Positions 7,915-15,890 of a DNA stretch of 64,000 nt are shown here, piece by piece (positions within the stretch are counted from its first letter, which is position 1; each line of letters opens with the position of its first letter). The position numbers and the translations under genes are program-made. Below the pieces are notes generated by a model, which was given only the letters and a program-made list of their open reading frames with translations, was not told where the DNA came from and did no database searches. The stretch comes from Streptomyces sp. NRRL S-337. GTDB lineage: Bacteria; Actinomycetota; Actinomycetes; Streptomycetales; Streptomycetaceae. Location of the stretch: NCBI RefSeq assembly GCF_000720175.1, contig NZ_JOIX01000001.1, positions 248,001 to 312,000 on the forward strand, in the 5' to 3' direction.

Positions 7915-8695
7915 TGCCGCGCCCCCGTATGTGCCCGGCCACCGGTTGCTCGCGGGCCGGACCGCCGTCGTCACCGCCGCCGCCGGCGCCGGAATCGGCG
8001 GCGCCACCGCCCGGCGCCTCCTCGAAGAGGGCGCGAGCGTCGTCCTCTCCGACGCCCACGCCCGCCGCCTCAAGGAGTCCGAGGCGGAGCTCGCCGCCCG
8101 GTTCGGCGCCGACCGCGTCGCCGCCCTGCCCTGCGACGTCACCGAGGAGTCCCAGGTCGCGGCCCTCTTCGAGCTGGCCGAGGAACGCCACGGCCGGCTC
8201 GACATCGTCGTCAACAACGCCGGGCTCGGCGGCACCGCCGACCTCGTCGACATGACCGACGAGCAGTGGGACAGGGTCCTCGACGTCACCCTGAACGGCA
8301 CCTTCCGCTGCACCCGCGCCGCGCTGCGCCGGATGAAGGCCGCGGGCAGCGGCGGCGTCATCGTCAACAACGCCTCCGTCGTCGGCTGGCGGGCCCAGCA
8401 GGGCCAGTCGCACTACGCCGCCGCCAAGGCCGGCGTCATGGCCCTCACCCGCTGCGCCGCCCTGGAGGCCGCCGACTACGGAGTGCGCGTCAACGCCGTC
8501 TCGCCGAGCCTCGCCATGCACCCCCACCTGGTGAAGGTCACCACGCCCGAGCTGCTGGAGGAGCTGACCGCCCGCGAGGCGTTCGGCCGCTACGCCGAGC
8601 CCTGGGAGGTGGCCAACGTCATCGTCTTCCTCGCGAGCGGCTACTCCTCGTACCTCACCGGGGAGGTCCTGTCGGTCAGCAGCCAGCATCCGTGA
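7910..8695 (+). CDS. ipdF: Short-chain dehydrogenase, IpdF-like (Rv3559c type)
   Basis: 261 residues. Rossmann motif VVTAAAGAGIGGATARRLLEEGA, NNAG (VVNNAGLGGTADLVD), and the catalytic set Ser (NNASVVGW), YAAAK (HYAAAKAGVMALT). The sequence start PPYVPGHRLLAGRTAVVTAAAG and the position next to FadE30 match mycobacterial IpdF, which acts on a hydroxylated HIP-CoA intermediate. The ATG at 7910 lies in the second copy of a duplicated ribosome site (AGGAGG). A kstR2 gene follows after 51 nt. Confidence 0.8.
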   Translation: MSAAPPYVPGHRLLAGRTAVVTAAAGAGIGGATARRLLEEGASVVLSDAHARRLKESEAELAARFGADRVAALPCDVTEESQVAALFELAEERHGRLDIVVNNAGLGGTADLVDMTDEQWDRVLDVTLNGTFRCTRAALRRMKAAGSGGVIVNNASVVGWRAQQGQSHYAAAKAGVMALTRCAALEAADYGVRVNAVSPSLAMHPHLVKVTTPELLEELTAREAFGRYAEPWEVANVIVFLASGYSSYLTGEVLSVSSQHP

Positions 8696-8746
8696 GGCGA
8701 CCGCGGCCAGGCGCCGGAAGCCGGCAGTGGCAGGAGGAAGACCGCG

Positions 8747-9334
8747 ATGAGCCCGGCGCCCGAGCGGCGCGGGGAACTCCTGGCCACCGCCGCCGAGGTG
8801 TTCGCCGCGCAGGGTTACCACGCCACCACCGTCCGCGAGATCGCGGACGCGGCGGGCATGCTCGCGGGCAGCCTCTACTACCACTTCGACTCCAAGGAAT
8901 CGATGCTCGACGAGATCCTCGCCACCTTCCTGGACGAGCTCCGGGCCCGGTACGACGCCGTACTGGCCGCCGGACTCGCCCCCAGGGAAACCATCGAGGC
9001 CCTGGTCACCGCATCCTTCCGGGAGATCGACCGGCACCGCGCCGCCGTCGCCGTCTACCAGCAGGAGTCCCATCACCTGCGCACCCACCCCCGCTTCGGC
9101 TACCTCACCGACGCACAGCAGAAGTTCGAAAGGGCGTGGCTGGGCACGCTGGAGCGCGGCGTGGCCGCCGAGGACTTCCGCGCCGACCTCGACATCCGGC
9201 TCACCTACCGCTTCGTGCGCGACACCGTCTGGGTCGCCGCCTCGTGGTACCGGCCGGGTGGCCAGCACAGCCCGGAGGAGATCGCCCGCCAGTACCTGTC
9301 GACGGTGCTGGAGGGCATCGCCGTCCGGGAATGA
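8747..9334 (+). CDS. kstR2: TetR-family repressor KstR2
   Basis: 195 residues. The N-terminal HTH spans about residues 8-52: RGELLATAAEVFAAQGYHAT, TVREIADAAGMLAGSLYYHF, DSKESMLDEIL. The ligand domain has FREIDRHRAAVAVYQQESH, LDIRLTYRFVRDTVWVAASWYRPGG and a final EEIARQYLSTVLEGI, all closely matching what I recall of mycobacterial KstR2, whose inducer is HIP-CoA. It lies inside the cluster it should control. Strong RBS AGGAGGA. Its likely sites are the inverted repeats at 6556 and 15030; it has no such site of its own, so it would be autoregulated through the fadE30 promoter. Confidence 0.85.
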   Translation: MSPAPERRGELLATAAEVFAAQGYHATTVREIADAAGMLAGSLYYHFDSKESMLDEILATFLDELRARYDAVLAAGLAPRETIEALVTASFREIDRHRAAVAVYQQESHHLRTHPRFGYLTDAQQKFERAWLGTLERGVAAEDFRADLDIRLTYRFVRDTVWVAASWYRPGGQHSPEEIARQYLSTVLEGIAVRE

Positions 9335-9373
9335 CGGACGACCCGAGAACGTAGACAAGGAAGAGGAGTGGTC

Positions 9374-10531
9374 ATGGCCGAGGCATACATCGTCGAAGCG
9401 GTCCGCACCCCGGTCGGCAAGCGGAACGGGGGGCTGTCCGCCGTGCACCCGGCCGACCTCGGCGCGCATGTGCTGAAGGCGCTGATGGAGCGCGCCGGAG
9501 CCGATCCGGCGGCCGTCGAGGACGTCGTCTTCGGCTGCCTCGACACCGTCGGTCCGCAGGCGGGCGACATAGCCCGCACCTGCTGGCTGGCCGCCGGGCT
9601 GCCGGAGGAGGTCCCCGGAGTGACCGTGGACCGGCAGTGCGGCTCCTCCCAGCAGGCCCTGCACTTCGCCGCCCAGGGTGTCCTCTCCGGCACCCAGGAC
9701 CTGGTCGTCGCGGGCGGCGTGCAGAACATGTCCCAGGTGCCGATCGCCTTCGCCAGCCGCCAGGCCGCCGAGCCGCTCGGCCTCACCCAGGGCCCGTACG
9801 CCGGCTCGGAGGGATGGCGGGCCCGGTACGGCGACCAGCCCGTCAACCAGTTCCACGGCGCCGAACTGATCGCGAAGAAATGGGACATCTCCCGCCGCGC
9901 CATGGAGGAGTTCGCCCTGCGCTCGCACCAGCGGGCCGTCCGCGCCATCGACGAGGGCCGCTTCCACCGCGAGACCGTCCCGTACGGCGACGTGACCACC
10001 GACGAGGGCCCGCGCCGCGACACCACCCTGGAGAAGATGGCCGGCCTCCCGCCGCTGACCGAGGGCGGCCGGCTCACCGCCGCAGTCTCCTCCCAGGTCT
10101 CCGACGGCGCCTCCGCCCTGCTCCTCGCGAGCGAGCGCGCCGTGCGGGAACACGGACTGACCCCGCGCGCCCGCATCCACCACCTCTCCGTCCGCGGCGA
10201 GGACCCGATCCGGATGCTGTCCGCGCCGATCCCCGCCACCGCCTACGCGTTGAAGAAGGCCGGGATGACCCTCGACGACATCGACCTCGTCGAGATCAAC
10301 GAGGCCTTCGCCTCGGTCGTCCTCGCCTGGCTGAAGGAGACCGGAGCCGACCCGGAGAGGGTCAACGTCAACGGCGGCGCCATCGCCCTCGGCCACCCGC
10401 TCGGCGCCACCGGCACCAAGCTGATGACGACCCTGCTGCACGAACTGGAGCGCACGGGCGGCCGATTCGGTCTGCAGACGATGTGCGAGGGCGGCGGCCA
10501 GGCGAACGTCACGATCATCGAGCGCCTCTGA
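9374..10531 (+). CDS. fadA6: Thiolase FadA6 (acetyl-CoA acetyltransferase)
   Basis: 385 residues. The acylated cysteine lies in VDRQCGSSQQALHFAAQ near residue 90; the second half carries VEINEAFAS and the C-terminal GGAIALGHPLGATGTKLM with MCEGGGQANVTIIE, which provide the His and second Cys. FadA6 makes the thiolytic cleavage late in HIP breakdown in mycobacteria. The ATG at 9374 has AGGAAGAGGAG just ahead; an in-frame GTG at 9368 is less well placed. Last gene of the fadE30 unit; the next gene is convergent. Confidence 0.85.
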   Translation: MAEAYIVEAVRTPVGKRNGGLSAVHPADLGAHVLKALMERAGADPAAVEDVVFGCLDTVGPQAGDIARTCWLAAGLPEEVPGVTVDRQCGSSQQALHFAAQGVLSGTQDLVVAGGVQNMSQVPIAFASRQAAEPLGLTQGPYAGSEGWRARYGDQPVNQFHGAELIAKKWDISRRAMEEFALRSHQRAVRAIDEGRFHRETVPYGDVTTDEGPRRDTTLEKMAGLPPLTEGGRLTAAVSSQVSDGASALLLASERAVREHGLTPRARIHHLSVRGEDPIRMLSAPIPATAYALKKAGMTLDDIDLVEINEAFASVVLAWLKETGADPERVNVNGGAIALGHPLGATGTKLMTTLLHELERTGGRFGLQTMCEGGGQANVTIIERL

Positions 10532-10546
10532 CCCCCGCCGAATTCC

Positions 10547-11479
10547 TCACCTCAGCAGCCGCACGTGGAGCCTGACCAGGGTCGCGGTGTCCAGGCCGAG
10601 GCCCTGGCGCAGATAGCCGTCGAGGCTCCCGTAGTCCTCCTCGGCCTGGTCCAGCGCCGCCCGTAGATAGTCCTCGCGGACCTCCTGGAGCGGGATGAGA
10701 AGGTCGGGGTTCTCCATCAGGCCGGCCTTCTTCAGCGCCTCCCGGGTCGTGCGGTCCGCCTCGGCGCGCAGCTCGTTGGAGAGCAGGTAGTCGCCGGCCG
10801 CGGTGCGGGCCGGGACACCGAGGGCGCGCAGCAGCAGGTAACTCACCCAGCCGGTGCGGTCCTTGCCCGAGGTGCAGTGGTACAGGAGCGGGGACCGCTC
10901 GTGGTCCGCGATGTCGCGGAGGGTCCCCGTGAAGCTCTCGCGGTTCTTCTCGTTGGTGACGAAGTTGCGGTAGATCGACCGCATCAGCTCCTCCGCCTTG
11001 CCGTCGCCGAGCAGCTCCTGCTGCTTGGCCGGGTCCTTGGTGACGATGGCCGCCCTCGTCTTCTCGTACAGGCCGAGGTCGTCCGCGGGCCGTGCGGTGG
11101 CGGACAGTCCGGCGGGCAGGCGGTCCGCGCCGTCCTGCCGGACCTCCAGCGGCACGCGGAAGTCCACCACGCTCCGCAGACGCAGCGCGGACAGCTTCGC
11201 CACATCGGTGTCGGTGAGCTTGCCGAGCCCGTCGGCCCGGAACACCTGGCCGTAGCGGACGTACCGCCCAAGCGCGGTGCGGTAGCCGCCGAGGTCGCGG
11301 ACGTTCACCGCGCCCTGCAGCGCGATGCGGTGGACGGTGGCGGCGCCCCGCTCGTGCGGCGGGGCGGTGGCGCCGGGACCTTGCGCCGGGGCGTCGGCGA
11401 CGGCGCAGGGCGGAAGGACGCCGAGGGTGACCATGGCGGCGATCGCCACCGGGGCCAGCCGTACAGGGGTAGTGCCCAT
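10547..11479 (-). CDS. Secreted tyrosine/serine phosphatase (Y_phosphatase3 type)
   Basis: 310 residues with a Sec signal peptide (VRLAPVAIAAMVTLGVLPPCAVADA). The active-site loop is HCTSGKDRTGW (C-x5-R), and the N-terminal NVRDLGGYRTALGRYVRYGQVFRADGL is the standard lead-in of the MSMEG/LipA-like dual-specificity phosphatase family. In this family Lys after Gly in the loop often goes with phosphoinositide or dual activity. It sits between fadA6 and ipdC but is not a known HIP gene. The ATG at 11479 follows GGGAG by 9 nt; it is 30 nt downstream of ipdC and probably cotranscribed. Confidence 0.82.
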   Translation of the reverse strand: MGTTPVRLAPVAIAAMVTLGVLPPCAVADAPAQGPGATAPPHERGAATVHRIALQGAVNVRDLGGYRTALGRYVRYGQVFRADGLGKLTDTDVAKLSALRLRSVVDFRVPLEVRQDGADRLPAGLSATARPADDLGLYEKTRAAIVTKDPAKQQELLGDGKAEELMRSIYRNFVTNEKNRESFTGTLRDIADHERSPLLYHCTSGKDRTGWVSYLLLRALGVPARTAAGDYLLSNELRAEADRTTREALKKAGLMENPDLLIPLQEVREDYLRAALDQAEEDYGSLDGYLRQGLGLDTATLVRLHVRLLR

Positions 11480-11509
11480 CACATCAACTCCCTGTGTGGA
11501 AGGGGGAAT

Positions 11510-12592
11510 TCAGCTTGCGAGGGGAAGGGTGCGCAGGCGGTGCTGCGCCTCGGTCATGACGCGGTGGACGAGCTCGGCGCAGGACGGCAGGTCGTCGATC
11601 AGCCCCGCGACCTGGCCTGAGGCCATCACCCCGAGATCGGTGCGGCCCTCGACCATCGAGGCCTTGAGCAGCATCGGGGTGTTGGCCGCCAGCAGCACCT
11701 GACTCCACGTCAGGTCCTTGCCGTGCTTCATGGCCAGGCCGTCGCGCACCATCTGCGGCCAGCTCATACCGGAGTCGCGCCGGAACGCGGCGGCGTGGCG
11801 CACCGCCCGCAGCAGCGCCGCCACCCGCCCCGAGCGCTCCAGTGCGTCGACCAGCTCGCTGCGCAGCATCCGGTGCGGCAGGCCGTCGATCTTGGTGGTG
11901 ACGGTGATGTCCTTGACCGTCGCGGCCAGGTATCTGGCCTTGACCGCGTCCGGGACGGTGCTGTCGGAGGTGAGCAGGAAACGCGTGCCCATGGCGATCC
12001 CGGCGGCGCCGTAGGCCAGCGCGGCGACCAGGCCCCGGCCGTCGTGGAAGCCGCCGGCCGCTATCACCGGGATGTCCACGGCATCGACGACCTGGGGGAG
12101 GAGGACCGTGGTGGCCACGTTCCCGGTGTGGCCGCCGCCCTCGCCGCCCTGCACCACCACCGCGTCGGCGCCCCACGCGGCGACCTTCTCCGCGTGCCGC
12201 CGGGCGCCGATCGACGGGATGACGACCACCCCGGCGTCCTTGAGCCGGGCGATCAGTTCCCGGGAGGGGGCCAGGGCGAACGAGGCGACCTTCACGCCCT
12301 CGTCGATGAGGATGCGGACGCGTTCGGCGGCGTCGCCCGCGTCCGCCCGCAGATTGACCCCGAACGGCGCGTCCGTGCGCGACGCGACCTCGCGCACGGC
12401 CGCACGCAGCTGTTCCGTGGTCATGGTGGCGGAGGCGAGGATGCCCAGCGCGCCCGCGTCGGCGGTGGCCGAGACGAGCCGGGGGCCGGCCACCCACCCC
12501 ATGCCGGCCTGCACGATCGGGTGCCGCACCCCGACGAGCTCGGTCAGCGGGGTCTCGATCCTGATGTCCGTCATGCGGCGCGCGTCGCTCAT
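11510..12592 (-). CDS. ipdC: IpdC: nitronate monooxygenase-like flavin oxidoreductase
   Basis: 360 residues. An FMN-binding TIM-barrel of the nitropropane dioxygenase family: HPIVQAGMGWVAGPRLVSATADAG, GVNLRADAGD, the VVQGGEGGGHTG phosphate loop and PVIAAGGFHDGRGLVAALAYGA. IpdC of actinobacteria reduces a ring-hydroxylated HIP-CoA intermediate in C/D-ring catabolism. The start at 12592 overlaps the ipdB stop (ATGA); a second ATG six codons in (12574) is an alternative. Order echA20-ipdA-ipdB-ipdC matches mycobacteria. Confidence 0.85.
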   Translation of the reverse strand: MSDARRMTDIRIETPLTELVGVRHPIVQAGMGWVAGPRLVSATADAGALGILASATMTTEQLRAAVREVASRTDAPFGVNLRADAGDAAERVRILIDEGVKVASFALAPSRELIARLKDAGVVVIPSIGARRHAEKVAAWGADAVVVQGGEGGGHTGNVATTVLLPQVVDAVDIPVIAAGGFHDGRGLVAALAYGAAGIAMGTRFLLTSDSTVPDAVKARYLAATVKDITVTTKIDGLPHRMLRSELVDALERSGRVAALLRAVRHAAAFRRDSGMSWPQMVRDGLAMKHGKDLTWSQVLLAANTPMLLKASMVEGRTDLGVMASGQVAGLIDDLPSCAELVHRVMTEAQHRLRTLPLAS

Positions 12593-13356
12593 GCCGGCAC
12601 CTCGCGCTCGCGCAGGCCCTTCGGGTCCACCACCTCGCGGATCAGCCGCAGCTCCTCGGCGGTGGGCTGGCGGGTGTACGGCACCTCGTCCGGGACGGTG
12701 AGCGCGAAACCGGTGGCCTCGGCGACCTGCTCGACCGTGACCCCCGGGTGCAGCGAGCGCAGCCGCATCGTGCGGTCCGGGGTCTCGAAATCGAAGACGC
12801 CGAGGTCGCTGATGACCTCGGGGATGCGGTGGTAGCGGCTCGCGGACGGGCCGGCCGCGGCGGCGCGGTCGTAGCCGACCCCCGACACCATGTCGACCCG
12901 TTCGACGAAGACGCGCGGGGAGTGCCGCGGAACCCAGTAACTGGTCGGATTGTTGAGCGTGTTGATCGGCGCCCCGCGGACCCCCAGCAGTTGGCGCTCG
13001 GGCCGGGCCCAGTCCCCGATGCAGCTGATGTTCTGGTTGCCGTGCCGGTCCAGTTGACCGGCGCCCATCATCACGTGCCGCCGCCCGGTGGCCACCAGCG
13101 CCAGGTGCTGGCGGTACGGCAGCCAGCCCTCGACCACCTCGGCCTCGGCGCCGACCGCCGGTACGTCGCCGATCAGCAAGGCTTCGCCGTCCGTCAGCAG
13201 CAGGTCGGGGGAGAAGGTGAGCTTCGCCAGCCGGGCGCCGATCATCGGGACCGTGCCCATGGGGCTGGCCAGCACCTCGCCCGCGTCCCGCCAGGCCTCG
13301 GCGCAGGCCACCACGCAGTACTCGGCCCGGGTCGCCGTCGTCGCGCCGCTGCTCAT
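12589..13356 (-). CDS. ipdB: IpdB: CoA transferase-like hydrolase, beta subunit
   Basis: 255 residues. Starts MSSGATTATRAEYCVVACAEAWRDAGE, then GTVPMIGARLAKLTFSPDLLLTDGEALL, RRHVMMGAGQLDRHGNQNISCIGDW and the C-terminal LHPGVTVEQVAEATGFAL. IpdA/IpdB form a class I CoA-transferase fold that acts as a hydrolase opening the last steroid ring of COCHEA-CoA in M. tuberculosis. ATGA overlaps on both sides couple it to IpdA and IpdC, as expected for equal subunits. Confidence 0.87.
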   Translation of the reverse strand: MSSGATTATRAEYCVVACAEAWRDAGEVLASPMGTVPMIGARLAKLTFSPDLLLTDGEALLIGDVPAVGAEAEVVEGWLPYRQHLALVATGRRHVMMGAGQLDRHGNQNISCIGDWARPERQLLGVRGAPINTLNNPTSYWVPRHSPRVFVERVDMVSGVGYDRAAAAGPSASRYHRIPEVISDLGVFDFETPDRTMRLRSLHPGVTVEQVAEATGFALTVPDEVPYTRQPTAEELRLIREVVDPKGLREREVPA

Positions 13357-14219
13357 GCTTCCTCCTCGTGGAACGCCGCAACGGCGGCCTGGTACGCGTC
13401 CTCGTCGCCCGACAGGAACCGCTCGGTGAAGGCCCGCCAGGCCTCGGGGTCGCGGGCGGCCCGGGCGTAGGCGCGCTGGAACGCCTCGTCGCGGTCGTGA
13501 TCGGGTGCGCAGGAGGTGAAGTGCGCGCCGTTCGGGGTCTCCACCACGCCGTTCACGAACGCCCGCTTGACCAGCAGTGACTGCGGCCCTTGCGCCGTGA
13601 GCAGATCCGCGGTCGCCACGATCCGCTCGCAGGAGAGGTACGCCTGGTCGGCGGCCTGGCAGAAGAGATCGTCGAAGTACGGGTCCGGGCCCAGGTACTG
13701 GCCGTTGCCGTGCACGTCCGCCCGGTTGAGGTGCACCAGCGCGGCGTCCAGCCGCAGGGCCGGTACGGCGACGAGCTCCTCGCCGTCCTCGTAGGGGGAC
13801 CGGACCGTCCGCAGCTGCGGGTTGACGGTCATCACGTCCGAGGCGATGCCGGCGCGGATCGGCATGAACGGCAGCCGGTGCGCGGCTGCGGTCAGGCCCC
13901 ACATGAACATGGCCTCGTCCAGCTCCACCATCTCGAAAGCGGCGCGCTGCCGGGCCGCCCCGAAGTGGGGCTCCAGCGGGATCGAGTCCAAGGTGGTGAA
14001 GGCGGCGACCAGTTTGCGGATCTTCCCGGCGGCGGCGAGCAGTCCGACGTCGGGGCCGCCGTAACTCACCACCGTCAGATCGGTGAGGTCGGACCGCAGC
14101 AGCGCCCGGACCAGCGCCATCGGCTTGCGGCGCGAGCCCCAGCCGCCGATGCCGAGGGTCATGCCGCTCTCCAGCCGGCCGACCACCTCCTTGGCGGTCA
14201 TCGTCTTGTCCCTGCTCAT
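13353..14219 (-). CDS. ipdA: IpdA: CoA transferase-like hydrolase, alpha subunit
   Basis: 288 residues. MTAKEVVGRLESGMTLGIGGWGSRRKPMALVRALL holds the glycine-rich CoA-binding turn of the family; FEMVELDEAMFMWGLTAAAHRLPFMPIRAG and the VHLNRADVHGNGQYLGPDPYFDDLFCQAAD stretch match IpdA. It pairs with IpdB to hydrolyse the C ring. Starts at the ATGA overlap with echA20 (14219); an internal ATG (MTAKE) seven codons in is possible. Complete length for the family. Confidence 0.87.
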   Translation of the reverse strand: MSRDKTMTAKEVVGRLESGMTLGIGGWGSRRKPMALVRALLRSDLTDLTVVSYGGPDVGLLAAAGKIRKLVAAFTTLDSIPLEPHFGAARQRAAFEMVELDEAMFMWGLTAAAHRLPFMPIRAGIASDVMTVNPQLRTVRSPYEDGEELVAVPALRLDAALVHLNRADVHGNGQYLGPDPYFDDLFCQAADQAYLSCERIVATADLLTAQGPQSLLVKRAFVNGVVETPNGAHFTSCAPDHDRDEAFQRAYARAARDPEAWRAFTERFLSGDEDAYQAAVAAFHEEEA

Positions 14220-15007
14220 GGCTGCCGCTCCTTTCCGGTGGCGGTGCTGGCGTCGGTGGCGGTGCCGGCGTCGGTGCCGAACGTGTCGCGGAGCCGGTCG
14301 GCGACGCCGCTGAGGTTGGCCTCGAAGGTGAATCCCTGCTCGAAGCGGTAGCTGCGACGGACGTCCACCGGGTCGATACCGTTGATCGCGGCCTTGGCGA
14401 GGCGGATCAGGAAGCCGTCCTTGGCAGCGATCTCACGGGCCAACTCCCTTGCTGCGTCCTGGAGTTGCTCGCGCGGGACCACCCGCCACACCGAGCCGTG
14501 CCGGTGGAGCTCCTGCGCGGTGGCGGTGCGGGAGGTGTAATACAGCGCCCGCATCAGGTGCTGGGGGACCAGCCGGGCCAGGTGGGTGGCCGCGCCGAGC
14601 GCGCCCCGGTCCAGCTCGGGCAGGCCGAAGGTGGCGTCCTCGCTCGCCACGATCGCGTCCGCGTTGCCGACCAGCCCGATCCCGCCGCCCAGGCAGAAGC
14701 CGTGCACGGCGGCGATCACCGGCACCTCGCAGTCGTAGACGGCGGCGAACGCGTCGTAGCAGCCGCGGTTGGCGCCGATCAGCGCCTGGTGGCCGTCCGT
14801 GCGCTGCATTTCCTTGATGTCGACCCCGGCGTTGAAGCCGCGGCCGGCGGCGGTGAGCACCACGCAGCGCACCTTCGGGTCGGTCCCGGCGGCGCGTACG
14901 GCGGCGGCGAGGTCGTACCAGCCCTGCACGGGAAGGGCGTTGACCGGAGGGAAGTCCACGGTGACGACGGCGACGCCCTCTTCCGGGGCGGAGGTGGAGA
15001 CACCCAT
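14216..15007 (-). CDS. echA20: EchA20: crotonase-fold ring-D hydrolase
   Basis: 263 residues. Crotonase motifs GRGFNAGVDIKEMQRTDGHQALIGANRGCYDAF and GFCLGGGIGLVGNADAIVASEDATFGLPELDRGALGAATHLARLVPQHLMR closely match mycobacterial EchA20, which opens ring D of HIEC-CoA. First gene of echA20-ipdA-ipdB-ipdC. Start chosen at 15007; GGAAAGG lies about 14 nt upstream, a little far. The longer frame from 15037 would start inside the operator without a ribosome site. Confidence 0.87.
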   Translation of the reverse strand: MGVSTSAPEEGVAVVTVDFPPVNALPVQGWYDLAAAVRAAGTDPKVRCVVLTAAGRGFNAGVDIKEMQRTDGHQALIGANRGCYDAFAAVYDCEVPVIAAVHGFCLGGGIGLVGNADAIVASEDATFGLPELDRGALGAATHLARLVPQHLMRALYYTSRTATAQELHRHGSVWRVVPREQLQDAARELAREIAAKDGFLIRLAKAAINGIDPVDVRRSYRFEQGFTFEANLSGVADRLRDTFGTDAGTATDASTATGKERQP

Positions 15008-15029
15008 GAGCAGATCCGCTACCTTTCCA

Positions 15030-15045
15030 CCAAACATTTGTTAGG
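15030..15045. promoter_or_regulatory. Candidate KstR2-type operator, site 2
   Basis: On the minus strand this reads CCTAACAAATGTTTGG, differing at one base from the site at 6556-6571. It lies between echA20 (minus) and the SDR at 15086 (plus), so one repressor dimer could cover both promoters. No third copy was seen in the fadA6-kstR2 interval or ahead of the phosphatase gene. Confidence 0.7.
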
Positions 15046-15085
15046 CGCAAGGTAGCAGCGGTCCGCTCGCTGCGGGAGGTGTGCA

Positions 15086-15862
15086 TTGGCAGCGATCATC
15101 GATCTGTCCGGACACGTCGCCGTCGTCACCGGGGGAACCCGGGGCGTCGGCGCGGGAATCACCCGCGCCCTGCTCGCCGCCGGCGCCGAGGTGGTGACCT
15201 GCGCACGACGCCCCCCGGACCGGCCCGTCGAAGCGGCCGGGCGCACCGCCCGTTTCCTCCCGCTCGACCTGCGCGACCCGGACGCGGTCGGCACGTTCTT
15301 CGACCGGGTCCACGACGACCACGGCCGGCTGGACACCCTGGTCAACAACGCCGGCGGCACCCCGTTCCGGCTGCTCGCCGACAGCGACCCCCAGCACGCC
15401 GCCCGGCTCGTCGCACTCAACCTCGTCGCGCCGCTGAGCGCCTCGCTCGCCGCGTACGAGCTGATGCGCGGTCAGGAACGCGGCGGGTCGATCCTCATGA
15501 TCGGCAGCGTCAGCGGGACCCGGCCCTCACCGGGCACCGCGGTCTACGGCGCCGCCAAGGCCGGCCTGGACAACCTGGCCCGCTCCATGGCCGTGGAATG
15601 GGCGCCCCGGGTGCGCGTCAACACCCTCGTCCTCGGCATGGTCCGCACCGAACTCTCCCACCTGCACTACGGCGACGAGGACGGCATCGCCTCCGTCGGC
15701 CGCACCGTCCCGCTCGGCCGGCTCGCCGATCCGACGGAGATCGGCGACGCCTGCGTCTTCCTCGCCTCGGACCGGGCCGCGTACATCAGCGGCGCGAGCC
15801 TGCACATCCACGGGGGCGGGGAGCGGCCGGCGTTCCTCGACGCCGCGACCGTCAACAACTGA
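15086..15862 (+). CDS. Short-chain dehydrogenase, Rv3549c-like
   Basis: 258 residues. Cofactor motif VVTGGTRGVGAGITRALLAAGA, VNNAGGTPFRLL, catalytic Ser in MIGSVSGTRPSPG and YGAAKAGLDNLARSMAVEWAP. The position divergent from echA20 equals that of Rv3549c in M. tuberculosis, a member of the KstR2 regulon with no settled role. The start is TTG at 15086, preceded by GGGAGG at good spacing; no ATG is available nearby in frame. The next SDR follows after 28 nt. Confidence 0.8.
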   Translation: MAAIIDLSGHVAVVTGGTRGVGAGITRALLAAGAEVVTCARRPPDRPVEAAGRTARFLPLDLRDPDAVGTFFDRVHDDHGRLDTLVNNAGGTPFRLLADSDPQHAARLVALNLVAPLSASLAAYELMRGQERGGSILMIGSVSGTRPSPGTAVYGAAKAGLDNLARSMAVEWAPRVRVNTLVLGMVRTELSHLHYGDEDGIASVGRTVPLGRLADPTEIGDACVFLASDRAAYISGASLHIHGGGERPAFLDAATVNN

Positions 15863-15890
15863 CGACACCAGCTGATCCGAAGGGAACCTC

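Noticed and set aside
7781..10441. An 886-codon minus-strand frame over the SDR, kstR2 and fadA6
   Set aside because: It lies antisense to three well-supported genes and has low-complexity Gly/Val/Arg content.
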